From positions 1 through 64,000 of the forward strand of contig CALIBL010000077.1 in assembly GCA_938045805.1 (NCBI GenBank): 64,000 bases of DNA. Reading direction: 5' to 3'. Origin of the DNA: an uncultured Rubripirellula sp. (lineage in GTDB: Bacteria; Planctomycetota; Planctomycetia; Pirellulales; Pirellulaceae). Within the stretch, counting starts at the first letter, position 1, and every line of letters begins with the position of its first letter. A program made the translations under genes and the position numbers. Positions 26,084 through 35,202 of the stretch are shown piece by piece. Below the pieces are notes generated by a model that was given only the letters and a program-made list of their open reading frames with translations, ran no database searches and was not told the DNA's origin.

Positions 26084-27763
26084 TCAGCTAGCGTCAGTCG
26101 CGTCTTCCTCGGAGAGCGGCTGGATTTTTTGCAGTACCTTCCACAGGTATAGCGTCATGGCGCACACCAAATAGGCAAAAACAAATTCCATCACTTGCCA
26201 TTGGTATTGATCATTGAGCACCATGCTCGACCAGCTTGCAGGTCCAAAAGGCAAGAAAATCTGACTGCCCGGCAAAGGTGAGTGAATGAAACCAAACAAG
26301 GTTAATGTCGCTGCGACAAGAAACACGGCTGCTGCTTTGCCCAGCCGCCTGTCAATGATCATCGCTAAAGCCCACGCCCAAAGAAGGCTTGTCAGGATGA
26401 ATCCGCTACTGAGAACCTGCAAGGTTCCTAGATCCCTTTGGAGCGATGGGTTTAGCATCGACTGTTGAATACTCGCCAAAGCAGGATCACTTAGTATTCG
26501 TCCCGGAAGATTCATGGCCAAAAAAGCAAGTGCAGGAAGGCATGAAAAAGCGACTGCGGGGTAGTGTTTTCTGGGGGTCGCTATGAAACTTTGTGAGGTG
26601 ATTTCTAGCCCGATAAAAACGAGAACAGGGTAGACCGCTGGTGCTGGGATCAATGCGTTCAGCCATTCAAAATAACCCACCAATCCCGCTGTTCCGATCA
26701 ACATTGCGGTAGCCAAACTGTATCCCGCTCGTCCTCCCATTGCTTTGTAGGCTGGGTGCCCGATGTAAGGGGTCGTTTGAATGACACCGCCTGAAATACC
26801 TGCCGCAAGTGTTGCGAATCCTTCGATACCGACAACTGTGCGAGTATCGTATGTATCGCCAGCAGCTGCCGCGCTCTCGGTGCAATCAATGCCACCAACA
26901 ACGGTCCCAATTGCAAACGGAAATGCGATTGGGAGGTAAGGTAAGGCGTCTTGGAATTGAACCAGCCATCCTCCCTGCCACGCTTCCATCCATTCGGCAG
27001 GGAACCAATCGATCGTTTCAGGGAATTGGGCGTGCAGATATCCTGAAGTCGGGGACAAGCACAAGAGGTAGTAAACCACCCCAGATACAATCAGAGCCCC
27101 GAGCGTTCCCGGGGTTTTCTTCGGTAGTGGGATTCTGCCAATCAGCGTCGTCAGCACAATCACGAGAGCAAGGAGTCCTGGGAGCGGGTGGCCTAAAATT
27201 TCTGTAAGCGGAAGAAAACTGATAAGGACTAGTGCAATAGCCGCCAGTGATCCCAGTAGCCCCGCACGCGGAACATGGGTTCGGACCCAGTTGGAAAAGG
27301 GGGCGAGCATCAGTTTTAGAAATCCGCTGAGCACGATGCACCAAATTCCGATTCCCCATGTACGGTACGCCGCATCCAGTTCACCAAGTCCCATCTCCTC
27401 CAGACCTTGGAGATATGAGGGGCCGAGGATGAACAGTGTCATCCCAAAGGTTGAGGGCGTGTCGAGACCAAGAGGCATCGCAGTGACGTCATCCCGCCCC
27501 GTTTTCTTTGCTAGTCGGAAGGCGAGATAGAAGAATGCGAGATCGCCCAGCATGACACCTAGTGCGGTCCCTGGGACCATTCGAGAAACGGTGAAGTCTA
27601 TTGGGAAACCAAAGCCACTAAGAAGTCCAACCATCAAGATTAAGCCCGCAAGATTATCGAGCATCAATCCAAAAAACGCGTTCACATCACCGGGCTTTGC
27701 CCATTGATAACGCATCTTTTCTGGCGAATCACCGGAGGCCAATGTTTGCGATTGTGAATGCAT
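26084..27763 (-). CDS. NCS2-type (xanthine/uracil/AzgA-like) permease
   Basis: 559 residues from ATG 27763 (a TTG at 27799 would add 12). About 12-14 membrane helices. The pattern is that of the nucleobase-cation symporter-2/AzgA and sulfate-permease fold: the MLDNLAGLIL opening, DDVTAMPLGLDTPSTFG near residue 95, the half-helix PFAIGTVVGGIDCTESAAAAGD near 300, and GISGGVIQTTPYIGHPAYKAMGGR near 337. Substrate cannot be told; purine or related is a guess. A short acidic C-terminus follows. It faces mptG convergently with 39 bases between and diverges from the sigma factor gene. Confidence 0.82.
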   Translation of the reverse strand: MHSQSQTLASGDSPEKMRYQWAKPGDVNAFFGLMLDNLAGLILMVGLLSGFGFPIDFTVSRMVPGTALGVMLGDLAFFYLAFRLAKKTGRDDVTAMPLGLDTPSTFGMTLFILGPSYLQGLEEMGLGELDAAYRTWGIGIWCIVLSGFLKLMLAPFSNWVRTHVPRAGLLGSLAAIALVLISFLPLTEILGHPLPGLLALVIVLTTLIGRIPLPKKTPGTLGALIVSGVVYYLLCLSPTSGYLHAQFPETIDWFPAEWMEAWQGGWLVQFQDALPYLPIAFPFAIGTVVGGIDCTESAAAAGDTYDTRTVVGIEGFATLAAGISGGVIQTTPYIGHPAYKAMGGRAGYSLATAMLIGTAGLVGYFEWLNALIPAPAVYPVLVFIGLEITSQSFIATPRKHYPAVAFSCLPALAFLAMNLPGRILSDPALASIQQSMLNPSLQRDLGTLQVLSSGFILTSLLWAWALAMIIDRRLGKAAAVFLVAATLTLFGFIHSPLPGSQIFLPFGPASWSSMVLNDQYQWQVMEFVFAYLVCAMTLYLWKVLQKIQPLSEEDATDAS

Positions 27764-28184
27764 TTTTCCGTTTTGAATCTTCTGGATGCGACGGATCAAA
27801 TCAGCAGATTTTTGCTGGATGTTAAGCGTAACGAATTCAAGCTGAGCGACGGGTGGTGCGTTATCGGGAAGGGATGAAATTGGAAGAAATATCGGAGCTG
27901 GGGTCGTGATGTTTTCCAGTAGGGCCCCCGTTTCTGCTCACTAAACGCAGCTTTTTTGGACTCAGACAAGACCCATCGGCGGTCATTCTGTGTGTGGGTT
28001 TTTGACGTAGCGGAAAATGTTTTTTGACAAAATCGGGAATTGCGAGATACTAGGTGTTAACGTCCGAGAAAACGTGCTGTCCACTCTATGGAAAACCAGA
28101 AGGTCTAGACCACCCGGTAACTTAGAGCGGGGGGCTGTTTTCTTCCGGTTGGTTCCTCATCCTTCCCTAGTAAAGGTATCCTCG
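27764..28184. other. Divergent intergenic region between permease and ECF sigma gene
   Basis: 421 bases without a convincing gene. It holds the sigma-factor promoter at 28024-28051 and a direct repeat of TTTTTGAC (near 27998 and 28021). A weak CTGC/GCAG hairpin followed by six T lies near 27935-27960, but no plus-strand gene precedes it. No RNA gene is recognised. Confidence 0.5.
28024..28051 (+). promoter_or_regulatory. Sigma70-type promoter of the ECF sigma gene
   Basis: A perfect -35 TTGACA (28024-28029) is followed after 16 bases by GATACT (28046-28051), four of six matches to TATAAT. Transcription would begin near 28058, leaving a leader of about 127 bases. This also argues against translation from the ATG at 28017, which lies upstream of the predicted start of transcription. 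Confidence 0.55.
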
Positions 28185-28838
28185 ATGCTTCAGACATCAA
28201 ATAAGTCTGTCACATCATCGGCTCGATATGAAACGATGACGGACGAGGAAATGATTGCTGGGTATCAGCAGTGCCAAGAGAGAAGTCTATTCATGGCCCT
28301 CATCGAAAGGTACGAGAGAGAGATTTACAGCTACTTACGTCGCTACATCGGCCACACGGAACTCGCGGAAGACGCTTTCCAAGGAACCTTCCTGCAAGTT
28401 CACCTGAAATGTCAGCAATTTGATCCCGCTAGACGCTTTCGACCGTGGCTGTACGCGATTGCTACAAATCAAGCAATCGATGTGCAGCGGCGAAATAAAC
28501 GCCACCGCATGGTGAGCTTGGATCAATCAACTGGGGGAGATCGCGAGGAACACCCAGGCGGTTGGTCTGAGAAGCTCGTAGGTGACGGTCCTGATCCGGC
28601 TGAAGCAGCTTCATCACAAGAACATCGCGAGTGGGTCAATTCTGCGGTCGAGTCACTAGGTGATTCGATGCAGCAGGTGATCCAATTGGTTTATTACCAA
28701 GGGATGAAGTATCGCGAGGCAGCCGAGGTCTTGGGGATCCCTGTTGGCACCGTTAAGAGTCGACTGCATGCGGCCGTTCAGCGACTCGGAGGGGTTTGGT
28801 CTGAATCAAGGATTGAAAAAGATCGCGAATCGTTCTGA
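28185..28838 (+). CDS. ECF RNA polymerase sigma factor
   Basis: 218 residues from ATG 28185, chosen because AAAGG lies 8-9 bases upstream and the promoter lies between this ATG and the longer frame's start. Region 2 spans about 33-100 (FMALIERYEREIYSYLRRY, then FRPWLYAIATNQAIDVQRR). A charged linker with SLDQSTGGDREEHPGG follows. Region 4 (150-205) has the helix-turn-helix YREAAEVLGIPVGTVKSRLH. It directs RNA polymerase to a set of promoters that cannot be read here. The next gene, 128 bases downstream, carries an anti-sigma-like N-terminus and is the likely regulator. Confidence 0.92.
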   Translation: MLQTSNKSVTSSARYETMTDEEMIAGYQQCQERSLFMALIERYEREIYSYLRRYIGHTELAEDAFQGTFLQVHLKCQQFDPARRFRPWLYAIATNQAIDVQRRNKRHRMVSLDQSTGGDREEHPGGWSEKLVGDGPDPAEAASSQEHREWVNSAVESLGDSMQQVIQLVYYQGMKYREAAEVLGIPVGTVKSRLHAAVQRLGGVWSESRIEKDRESF

Positions 28839-28965
28839 TGGTCGCGTTCCTGATTGAACCCTCTTGATCCTTTGCGCGTAATACTTACGTTGGAATACTC
28901 CAATATTTTGGTAATGGTGCCATTTCGGCCGGTAAATCAACATCGATTCTTCCGATACAACTGTA

Positions 28966-30108
28966 ATGCAAGAAGATCTTCTGGGATATCTCCTCGGAGC
29001 ACTCGACGATTCCGAGATGCGACGTATTTCGGCGAGGTTGCAGGAAGATCCTGACCTTGTGGAGGAGCTTGAGAAGCTCAAGAGAATTACGGATTCCTTG
29101 GAAGAAGCGTATGTTCCAGTTGAGGCTCCGAGGAAGGATCTGGTGGAAATCACTCTGGATTCAATTGCGAGTCAGGATTTAGGCTTCCAAGAAGAGTTGG
29201 CCGAAAACGCTCTGCTTGCCGGAGTTGTCGTGGGTGGTACTGGCCTAAATTCCTCAGCTGACGCTGATCTGGAAAAATCTTTTGTTGATCCCGCGTCGCG
29301 AAGCAATGGTCTGAGCGATGTTTCCGCGGTAAACGGACTGGGTGCAGCATCAGGTTTTCGTTGGTGGGATTGGGTGGGCGCAGTGACGGCTGCCGCCGTT
29401 CTTTTGTGTATCATTCTTCCGGCTCTCGCAAACGGTCGTTTTGAAGCGAGGAAGATCGCTTGCCAAGATCAGTTACGTCGTTTTGGGGTTGCGCTAACTC
29501 AATTCGTTTCACGGTCGCCAGAGCAGCGTCTCCCGGCGGTTGCTGAGTCCGGTCCGGAAGCTTTCGCTGGTGTTTACGCTCTGCGTTTAAACGAATCAGG
29601 TTTGCTTCCCGAGGGTGAGATGCGATGGTGTCCTTCGATGGCCACACCTGAAATCAATTCCCCAGAGTTGGTCAACCTAGGTGAGATTCGCTCGTTGGAT
29701 CAACTGCATGATGTAACGGTCGATGAGTTGCGTCATATCCAGCAATATTCGGGAGGACACTACGCCTACAACTTAGGTGTGTTGGACGATCATCAGTTCA
29801 CTTCTCCTCGGTTCGAGGCAAGAGCGTCCTTTGCGGTTATGTCAGATGCTCCCTTGCTCGGGAATCTTGGGTCCGCGAACCTCGAATCGAGTGAAAAGCT
29901 CGCCGAGTGGATCGGGCATGGTGGACGAGGTATTAATGTCCTGTTTGAGGACGGGCAGGTTCGATTTATCACTGTCGAGTCTCTACAGGTGATGCCCGAT
30001 CATCCACTTCTGAATCATGAGGGAAATGTTGAAGCGGGCGTCAATATTGATGACGCGACGCTGGGCCCAAGTTGGCGACCTCCCTTCCGTCATGTTCCGC
30101 AGCGGTAG
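28966..30108 (+). CDS. Anti-sigma-like protein fused to a pseudopilin-like (DUF1559-like) domain
   Basis: 380 residues. Residues 1-50 (EDLLGYLLGALDDSEMRRISARL) match the start of anti-sigma factors of the 'LLGYLLGALD' type, without a zinc site. After a variable linker, a membrane helix lies near 125-147 (WVGAVTAAAVLLCIILPAL), immediately followed by ARKIACQDQLRRFGVALTQF, which resembles the segment following the N-terminal helix of planctomycete DUF1559 pseudopilins (cleaved signal lacking here). The C-terminus has the related His-Asp-Gly motif at H318 and D329-G330, one residue longer than the usual H-x9-DG. A cytoplasmic sigma-binding head and an outside sensor are inferred. Confidence 0.78.
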   Translation: MQEDLLGYLLGALDDSEMRRISARLQEDPDLVEELEKLKRITDSLEEAYVPVEAPRKDLVEITLDSIASQDLGFQEELAENALLAGVVVGGTGLNSSADADLEKSFVDPASRSNGLSDVSAVNGLGAASGFRWWDWVGAVTAAAVLLCIILPALANGRFEARKIACQDQLRRFGVALTQFVSRSPEQRLPAVAESGPEAFAGVYALRLNESGLLPEGEMRWCPSMATPEINSPELVNLGEIRSLDQLHDVTVDELRHIQQYSGGHYAYNLGVLDDHQFTSPRFEARASFAVMSDAPLLGNLGSANLESSEKLAEWIGHGGRGINVLFEDGQVRFITVESLQVMPDHPLLNHEGNVEAGVNIDDATLGPSWRPPFRHVPQR

Positions 30109-30167
30109 TCGCAGCAGAACAGACTCAGGCAATCGGCTAAGCGCCTTAGGTGTTATTGGTCAGAAAC

Positions 30168-31136
30168 TCATTCAGAAAATTTTCTCTGGCTTGATTCATT
30201 AGCTGAAGGGAAATCTTTCGGCACACCGTTGAGCGTGACCGATCCAGTCGCAGCCCATTCGGTACCACGAATAAATGTGGTGATGAATCCGACGCATTCC
30301 ATCGAGTAATCTGCGTGACCCATCGGTGTGTGATAGATTCTGCCTTTGCCGTAATCAATGGTCATCATCATGGGTTCATGGCGTCCCGTGCCTTTTTTCT
30401 CTTGATCAGCGTAGGCAGTTGCGAGAATCGTCATCTGGTCAGCTGGCCCGCGTAGCTGCTGGTATAGTTCGTCTTGAGCATGCATCCAAGAGCGTGGAAG
30501 CCCTTTAGTAATCGGATGTTCTGCATCGCGGATGACAATCTGAAATTCATGCTGGGGACCGTGCGAGCCACCCGAACCAGGCGTCATGTCACGAACCGTT
30601 TTACCTTGTTCATCCAGATAGACATATGGGCCAGTTTTTTCATTCCGGTTGCCCCATCCCCCAAGGCCGATCATGCGATTGTACTGATCCCAGTCACCAA
30701 ATGAATTGTCTGCTGCATGAATGATGACGAGTCCACCACCATTCTTAACGTATGCCTCGAAGGCCAGACGAGTCTCGTCTGGCCAGGGTGCCGCGTTCCA
30801 CCCAAAATTATTGACGACGACATCATACTTGCTGAAGTCTGGCCGGAATGACGGATCTGGTTTGGGTTGATTTAGGTCTTGATACTCTTTTCCATCCTGA
30901 AGCGGGTAGTCTTGCGCTAGTTGGCCGCCTTTCCATGTGAACTGAGTTCGATTGATGTCAACCGTGAAGCGACCGGTCTTTTCTAGGTAAGACTTCATCA
31001 TCATGGTGGTTTTGGGCCATGCTCCATGATTGTTTTGTCCGTCAATAATCAACGCTTTTAAAGGTTCCTGCCCTTGTGCGCTTTGATTGAGTATCAAAGT
31101 AAAAGCGGCGGCAATGATGGCTAGCAGTCGTAGCAT
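30168..31136 (-). CDS. ThuA-domain secreted protein
   Basis: 322 residues with a signal peptide (LLAIIAAAFTLILNQSAQG). AAGGA-type ribosome site (AAGGA, 8 bases before ATG 31136). The ThuA (trehalose utilisation, class I amidotransferase-like) fold is clear: LKALIIDGQNNHGAWPKTT near 26, YDVVVNNFGWNAAPW near 102, the GGGLVIIHAADNSF loop near 130, and a late RIYHTPMGHADYS. These planctomycete proteins are usually linked to glycan or sugar use, but no activity is proven. Together with xylulokinase 60 bases upstream on the same strand it suggests a sugar-catabolic unit. Confidence 0.9.
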   Translation of the reverse strand: MLRLLAIIAAAFTLILNQSAQGQEPLKALIIDGQNNHGAWPKTTMMMKSYLEKTGRFTVDINRTQFTWKGGQLAQDYPLQDGKEYQDLNQPKPDPSFRPDFSKYDVVVNNFGWNAAPWPDETRLAFEAYVKNGGGLVIIHAADNSFGDWDQYNRMIGLGGWGNRNEKTGPYVYLDEQGKTVRDMTPGSGGSHGPQHEFQIVIRDAEHPITKGLPRSWMHAQDELYQQLRGPADQMTILATAYADQEKKGTGRHEPMMMTIDYGKGRIYHTPMGHADYSMECVGFITTFIRGTEWAATGSVTLNGVPKDFPSANESSQRKFSE

Positions 31137-31196
31137 GTTCTAGGTCCTTAACGGTTCGGTATTGATAAACGTGAGGTGTGGGGACTAATCCTTGCG

Positions 31197-32726
31197 TTAT
31201 TCGTTTGCCTGTAATTCAGCAAGTTTGTGCATCGATGTTTTTAACTGCACATAAACCTGTTGATAGACGGGAAATAGCTGTTGATAGATTTTGCTGGATT
31301 TGCGATCAACTGATGTTTGCTCAGCAACTTGGATTGTTGCTTTACATGCATGTTCAATTGATCGGTAACAGCCGTCACCTACTGCTGCTAACAAAGCCAC
31401 ACCGTAGGCTGGGCCTTGTTCTACAGCTAGCGTAGTGATTTTTTGGCCAAAGACATCTGCTTGCATTTGCCGCCAAAGCGGATTTTTACTTCCTCCTCCT
31501 GAAGCCCTAATCTGTTTGACGGGGACATTGAGTGATTGAATGATCTCCAAGCTGTCTTTCAACGAGAAGGTCACGCCTTCCATCACTGCCCGAGTCATGT
31601 GGCCACGCGTGTGGGCTAGGTTGAGGCCAACGAAATTTCCCCTCGCGTTCGAGTCAGCATGTGGGGTCCGCTCGCCATTAAGGTAGGGGAGAAAGAGCAG
31701 TCCATTGCTCCCTGCTGCAATGGCTTGTGCTTCTTCTGTTGCCTTCACATAGCGTTCTTTCTCGGAGATTCCCTTTAGCCCACGAAGGATCGAATCAACC
31801 CACCATTGAAGCGATCCTCCACTGGTTAGATTGACACCCATCATGTGCCACTTGCCGCGAACTGCGTGGCAGAAGGTATGTAGTCTGCCTTCGGAATCGT
31901 ATTGAGGTTCGTCGCTATGTACAAACATGACGCCGCTTGTGCCAATCGATGTGCTCAAAATGCCACTTTTGACCACGCCATTACCAATCGCCCCTGCCGC
32001 ACAGTCACCCGCTCCGCCAACCACTTTGCATTTGGTTGTTAAGCCAAGCAGTTTTGCCGCTTCAGCGGTGAGAGTCCCCGTCACATCTTCGCTTTCAACA
32101 ACCTGCGGCAAGAGATCCATCTCAAGGTCAAGGCAGGACATTAGCTTATTCGACCATTTGCGTTTGACCACATCCAAGAGCAGTGTGCCACTCGCGTCGC
32201 TCACATCGGTGAAGAAATCACCTGTAAGTCGCCGCCTGATTTCATCCTTTGGTAATAGTACCTTCGCCAGCTTGGAGAAATTCTTAGGCTCTGCGTTTCG
32301 CAACCATAGTATTTTTGGGGCTTGAAAGCCGGTTAGGGCTGGATTCGCTACCATTTTGATCAAGCGTTTACGTCCACCGGCAGCTTTCGTGATCTGTTCG
32401 CACTCAGTCGTCGTGCGTTGGTCGTTCCATAGGAGCGCGTTTCTGATCACCCGATTCTGTTTGTCAAGAAACACACTGCCATGCATCTGTCCACTCAAGC
32501 CGATTGCGCCCACTGAATCTGGTGAGACTTGAGATTTTTTCATCACTGAGCGAACGGTTTTAATCGTCGCGTTCCACCAATCCTCTGGATCTTGCTCTGT
32601 CCAGCTAGGCTTGGGCTGATGAAGTGGATATTCCGCATTCGCCTCTGCAATAACTTTTCCGGACTCATCAATCAAAAGGGTTTTGGTGCCGCTGGTTCCA
32701 ATGTCGATACCGAGATAGTGAGTCAT
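31197..32726 (-). CDS. xylB: Xylulokinase (FGGY family)
   Basis: 509 residues, the usual length. Phosphorylates D-xylulose with ATP in the cytoplasm, feeding the pentose phosphate pathway. Visible: N-terminal ATPase-fold motif YLGIDIGTSGTKTLLID, PSWTEQDPEDWW, GLSGQMHGSVFLD, GGAGDCAAGAIGNG near 233, the LFLPYLNGERTPH signature near 343, and RASGGGSKNPLWRQMQADVFG near 412. These are hallmarks of XylB rather than glycerol or ribulokinase. No xylose isomerase is nearby. Confidence 0.93.
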   Translation of the reverse strand: MTHYLGIDIGTSGTKTLLIDESGKVIAEANAEYPLHQPKPSWTEQDPEDWWNATIKTVRSVMKKSQVSPDSVGAIGLSGQMHGSVFLDKQNRVIRNALLWNDQRTTTECEQITKAAGGRKRLIKMVANPALTGFQAPKILWLRNAEPKNFSKLAKVLLPKDEIRRRLTGDFFTDVSDASGTLLLDVVKRKWSNKLMSCLDLEMDLLPQVVESEDVTGTLTAEAAKLLGLTTKCKVVGGAGDCAAGAIGNGVVKSGILSTSIGTSGVMFVHSDEPQYDSEGRLHTFCHAVRGKWHMMGVNLTSGGSLQWWVDSILRGLKGISEKERYVKATEEAQAIAAGSNGLLFLPYLNGERTPHADSNARGNFVGLNLAHTRGHMTRAVMEGVTFSLKDSLEIIQSLNVPVKQIRASGGGSKNPLWRQMQADVFGQKITTLAVEQGPAYGVALLAAVGDGCYRSIEHACKATIQVAEQTSVDRKSSKIYQQLFPVYQQVYVQLKTSMHKLAELQANE

Positions 32727-33028
32727 GTTTGTCTCTGGAGGATGAACGTGTGACGGGTTAGTTCGATTTACTCTGAGATGAGTGGGTCGCGCGGGAGATT
32801 CATTGGATCCGAGTGCTCACGATTCGCCATGGTGCACTGAACCGGAGACCATCATAATTCGTATCGACTTGTTGCTAAAGCGACTCGCCAACGATGTGTT
32901 TGAATTTAGTTAGCTTCCTCGCTTTTCGAGTCAATGGTCCCCAGTGGGCAAGTTTGCGTTTGCTCAGACTCATTTGACTTCTTAATGTCATTGAGGGTGT
33001 TGTTTCTTCTCTAGTTCGTGTCAGCAGT
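32727..33028. other. Divergent intergenic region upstream of xylB and the Tat lipoprotein gene
   Basis: 302 bases with no convincing reading frame. A small inverted repeat TGAC/GTCA (near 32969-32985) sits close to the plus-strand gene start, and could be an operator, but it is too short to claim. No RNA gene is recognised. Confidence 0.4.
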
Positions 33029-34348
33029 ATGAACATCTCAAAGGTTGATCGATTCAGTCGCCGTCAGATCCTCGGGGCGACTTTGGCCGGTGGTGTCAGC
33101 TTCGTTACAGGCTGTCGTCAGTCAGTTCCGGAGGGCCAACCACCTGCTCCTCAGGCCGAACGTGAAAAGGTGCCTTTACGTGTGGTTTACGCGGGAGAGA
33201 TCAGTGATCTTCAAGTGATAGAGCGAGGTTGGGGATCGATTAGTGATCATCCACTTGAAATCAAGTCACTACCTTTGACTAGGGTGGAGTTAGGGGCTGT
33301 TGATTCAGATCTGACCTCTGAGTGCGTCCGTTGTGATGTGGCGATTGTACCTTTATCGCTATTACCGGCTCTGCGTCGGGCGGATGTCATCGTTCCGCTC
33401 AGTGGGGGGCTAGTTGACAATGCCAATCGTGATATGGGGCCGCTGTACCCAGCGGTTCGCAATGGAGCGGCGTTATTCGCCGGAGAAATGATTTGTATGC
33501 CTTTGGGCGCAATGCAGCCCTGTTTGGTTGCAAGCGACCCTGTCAGTCCCCTCGGTTCATGGGAAGACTATGACGAACTGGTTCAGTCGTGGGGTGGTTT
33601 GGCTGCCGAGCCAACTGGGTTGGGTTGGGCGGCCGGAAGTTTCTTAGCGAGATGTGTGGAGCAGGAACAGTGGCTTTTTGATGGGGGTAATTTACAGCCA
33701 CTGTTGACTAATGCGTCTTATGTTGACGCATTAAAACTAATGGTGCAGACATGTGGTCGTTACCAAGCTAAAGATTTGAATCCAGCTGAGATTTGGGAAT
33801 CTGTTGCCAATGGATCTCTCAAAGGCGGGATCGCCTTCCCGACCGGGAGCTTGATTTCTGATGCTAACCTGACGGTCCAGCAACTCCCTGGAAAGCATCA
33901 ACCAGAGAAGATCTTGTTGGATTCGTTTTCGCCTGTGGGCGTTTTATCTGCTATGTGTCGACAAACCGCCATTGCTAGGCAGTTCATGTTGTGGATAAGT
34001 GGTGGCGATGGGAGTGAGTCCGTTCGGTCGCAGATTGCGGGTATGGGGTCAGTTCGGCGTTTGAATGGGTTGATTCGGGAGTCTGATTCAACGACTCTTG
34101 AGTCAACGTACCAACGGTTCCTCTTTGAACGTTTGAATCAACCGGTGACCCTGCCTACACTGCAAATCCTTGAGTCTCAGCAGTACATCAACGTGTTAGA
34201 TCAGCAAGTAAGGCTGGCAATCCAGGGCGATGTACAACCCGCAGAATCTTTAGTCGAGGCTTCTCGTCAATGGAATGCAATAACAGATCAAGTGGGTAGA
34301 GAGGAACAAATGAAGGTCTGGAAGAGACTTAACGGCATGATCGCGTAG
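33029..34348 (+). CDS. Tat-type lipoprotein, extracellular solute-binding-like
   Basis: 439 residues. The N-terminus combines a twin-arginine motif (FSRRQILG, residues 9-16) and a lipobox (SFVTGC, Cys29), so it is probably a Tat-exported lipoprotein. The rest resembles a type II periplasmic-binding fold (VPLRVVYAGEISDLQVIERGW near 48, CDVAIVPLSLLPALRRADVIVPL near 100, then a long SWEDYDELVQSWGGLAAEPTGLGWAAGSF). No ABC permease or ATPase is adjacent, so it may be a sensor or orphan binder. A convergent terminator separates it from rplQ. Confidence 0.75.
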   Translation: MNISKVDRFSRRQILGATLAGGVSFVTGCRQSVPEGQPPAPQAEREKVPLRVVYAGEISDLQVIERGWGSISDHPLEIKSLPLTRVELGAVDSDLTSECVRCDVAIVPLSLLPALRRADVIVPLSGGLVDNANRDMGPLYPAVRNGAALFAGEMICMPLGAMQPCLVASDPVSPLGSWEDYDELVQSWGGLAAEPTGLGWAAGSFLARCVEQEQWLFDGGNLQPLLTNASYVDALKLMVQTCGRYQAKDLNPAEIWESVANGSLKGGIAFPTGSLISDANLTVQQLPGKHQPEKILLDSFSPVGVLSAMCRQTAIARQFMLWISGGDGSESVRSQIAGMGSVRRLNGLIRESDSTTLESTYQRFLFERLNQPVTLPTLQILESQQYINVLDQQVRLAIQGDVQPAESLVEASRQWNAITDQVGREEQMKVWKRLNGMIA

Positions 34349-34390
34349 TATCGATGCGCAAACGCCATAAAGCTTTGGTGATGCTATGAA

Positions 34391-34422
34391 AAGAGCCGCG
34401 CCGGCTATGCCGTGCGGCTCTT
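34391..34422 (-). terminator. Terminator between rplQ and the Tat lipoprotein gene
   Basis: AAGAGCCGC (34391-34399) pairs perfectly with GCGGCTCTT (34414-34422). On the minus strand the hairpin ends in CUCUUUUC, so it fits a rho-independent terminator for the rplQ unit, whose stop is about 50 bases away. It could also serve the plus-strand gene, where the following U run is poorer. Confidence 0.7.
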
Positions 34423-34468
34423 CGTAATGGGTGATTTTTCTGGAACTCGAGGCTCTATCTAATCGTGC

Positions 34469-35131
34469 CTACTGATCTTCGTCCGTCGAGACGGTTTCTG
34501 CCTCTGGAGACGCGGTTTCTGCAGTGGCGACCGCTGCTTCATCCGAAGCAACGTTGTCTTCTACTTCATCAGCTTCAAACGCTGGTCGTTCTGCGGCACG
34601 CTTCACCCGGTCATTCTTACCGACTAGCTCAAGAATTGCCCGTTGACCTGCATCACCCAATCGTGGTGTTGCGAGTCGTAGGATCCTAGTGTATCCACCT
34701 GGGCGATCGATATAACGTTCAGCGATCGTGTCAAACAGAATCTTTGCTGCTTCTTTGTCGCCGATAAGTTGAACGACGCGTCGGCGTGCTGCAACAACAG
34801 GTGCTCGAGCGGTTGCCCACTTTCGCCATTCGTCACTTTGACGCCACTGTTTCCACTCGTCGCTTCCTCGCTCAGCGCTGGTCTCAAATTGCTTCGCTTC
34901 TTCAGCCGCGGCTAAGGATTTCTTTGCAATTGTGATGCACTTCTCAACCAGTGGCCTCACTTCTTTCGCTTTGTGAAGCGTAGTCGTGATTCGGCCTGGA
35001 GTTTTCGGCGCATTGTCGTCGTAGGTTGCATCTCTTTCGGTGAGGAATAGAGCACTTACGAGATTTTTAAAGAGTGCCTTGCGATGGCTCGGGCTTCTTC
35101 CGAGCGTTCGGCCTCGTCGTCGGTGACGCAT
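34469..35131 (-). CDS. rplQ: 50S ribosomal protein L17 with insertion and acidic tail
   Basis: 220 residues, against about 120 in most bacteria. The core is intact: MRHRRRGRTLGRSPSHRKALFKNL at the start, the RITTTLHKAKEVRPLVEK helix, and RPGGYTRILRLATPRLGDAGQRAILELV. Two additions are seen. An insert of about 38 residues, around 73-111 (KQFETSAERGSDEWKQWRQS and on), sits before the GDKEAAKILFD helix. A Glu/Ala-rich tail of about 45 residues follows the core. It belongs to the large ribosomal subunit near the exit tunnel. It is the last gene of the rpsM-rpsK-rpoA-rplQ run. Confidence 0.95.
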   Translation of the reverse strand: MRHRRRGRTLGRSPSHRKALFKNLVSALFLTERDATYDDNAPKTPGRITTTLHKAKEVRPLVEKCITIAKKSLAAAEEAKQFETSAERGSDEWKQWRQSDEWRKWATARAPVVAARRRVVQLIGDKEAAKILFDTIAERYIDRPGGYTRILRLATPRLGDAGQRAILELVGKNDRVKRAAERPAFEADEVEDNVASDEAAVATAETASPEAETVSTDEDQ

Positions 35132-35202
35132 GGCATCAAATCCGTCAAAGGTTAGTCTGTGAAATGGGAAGTTGGTATCGAGTAAAATCGATCAGCCAAC
35201 AC

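Noticed and set aside
27935..27960. CTGC/GCAG hairpin with T run as terminator
   Set aside because: Only four base pairs and no plus-strand gene upstream.
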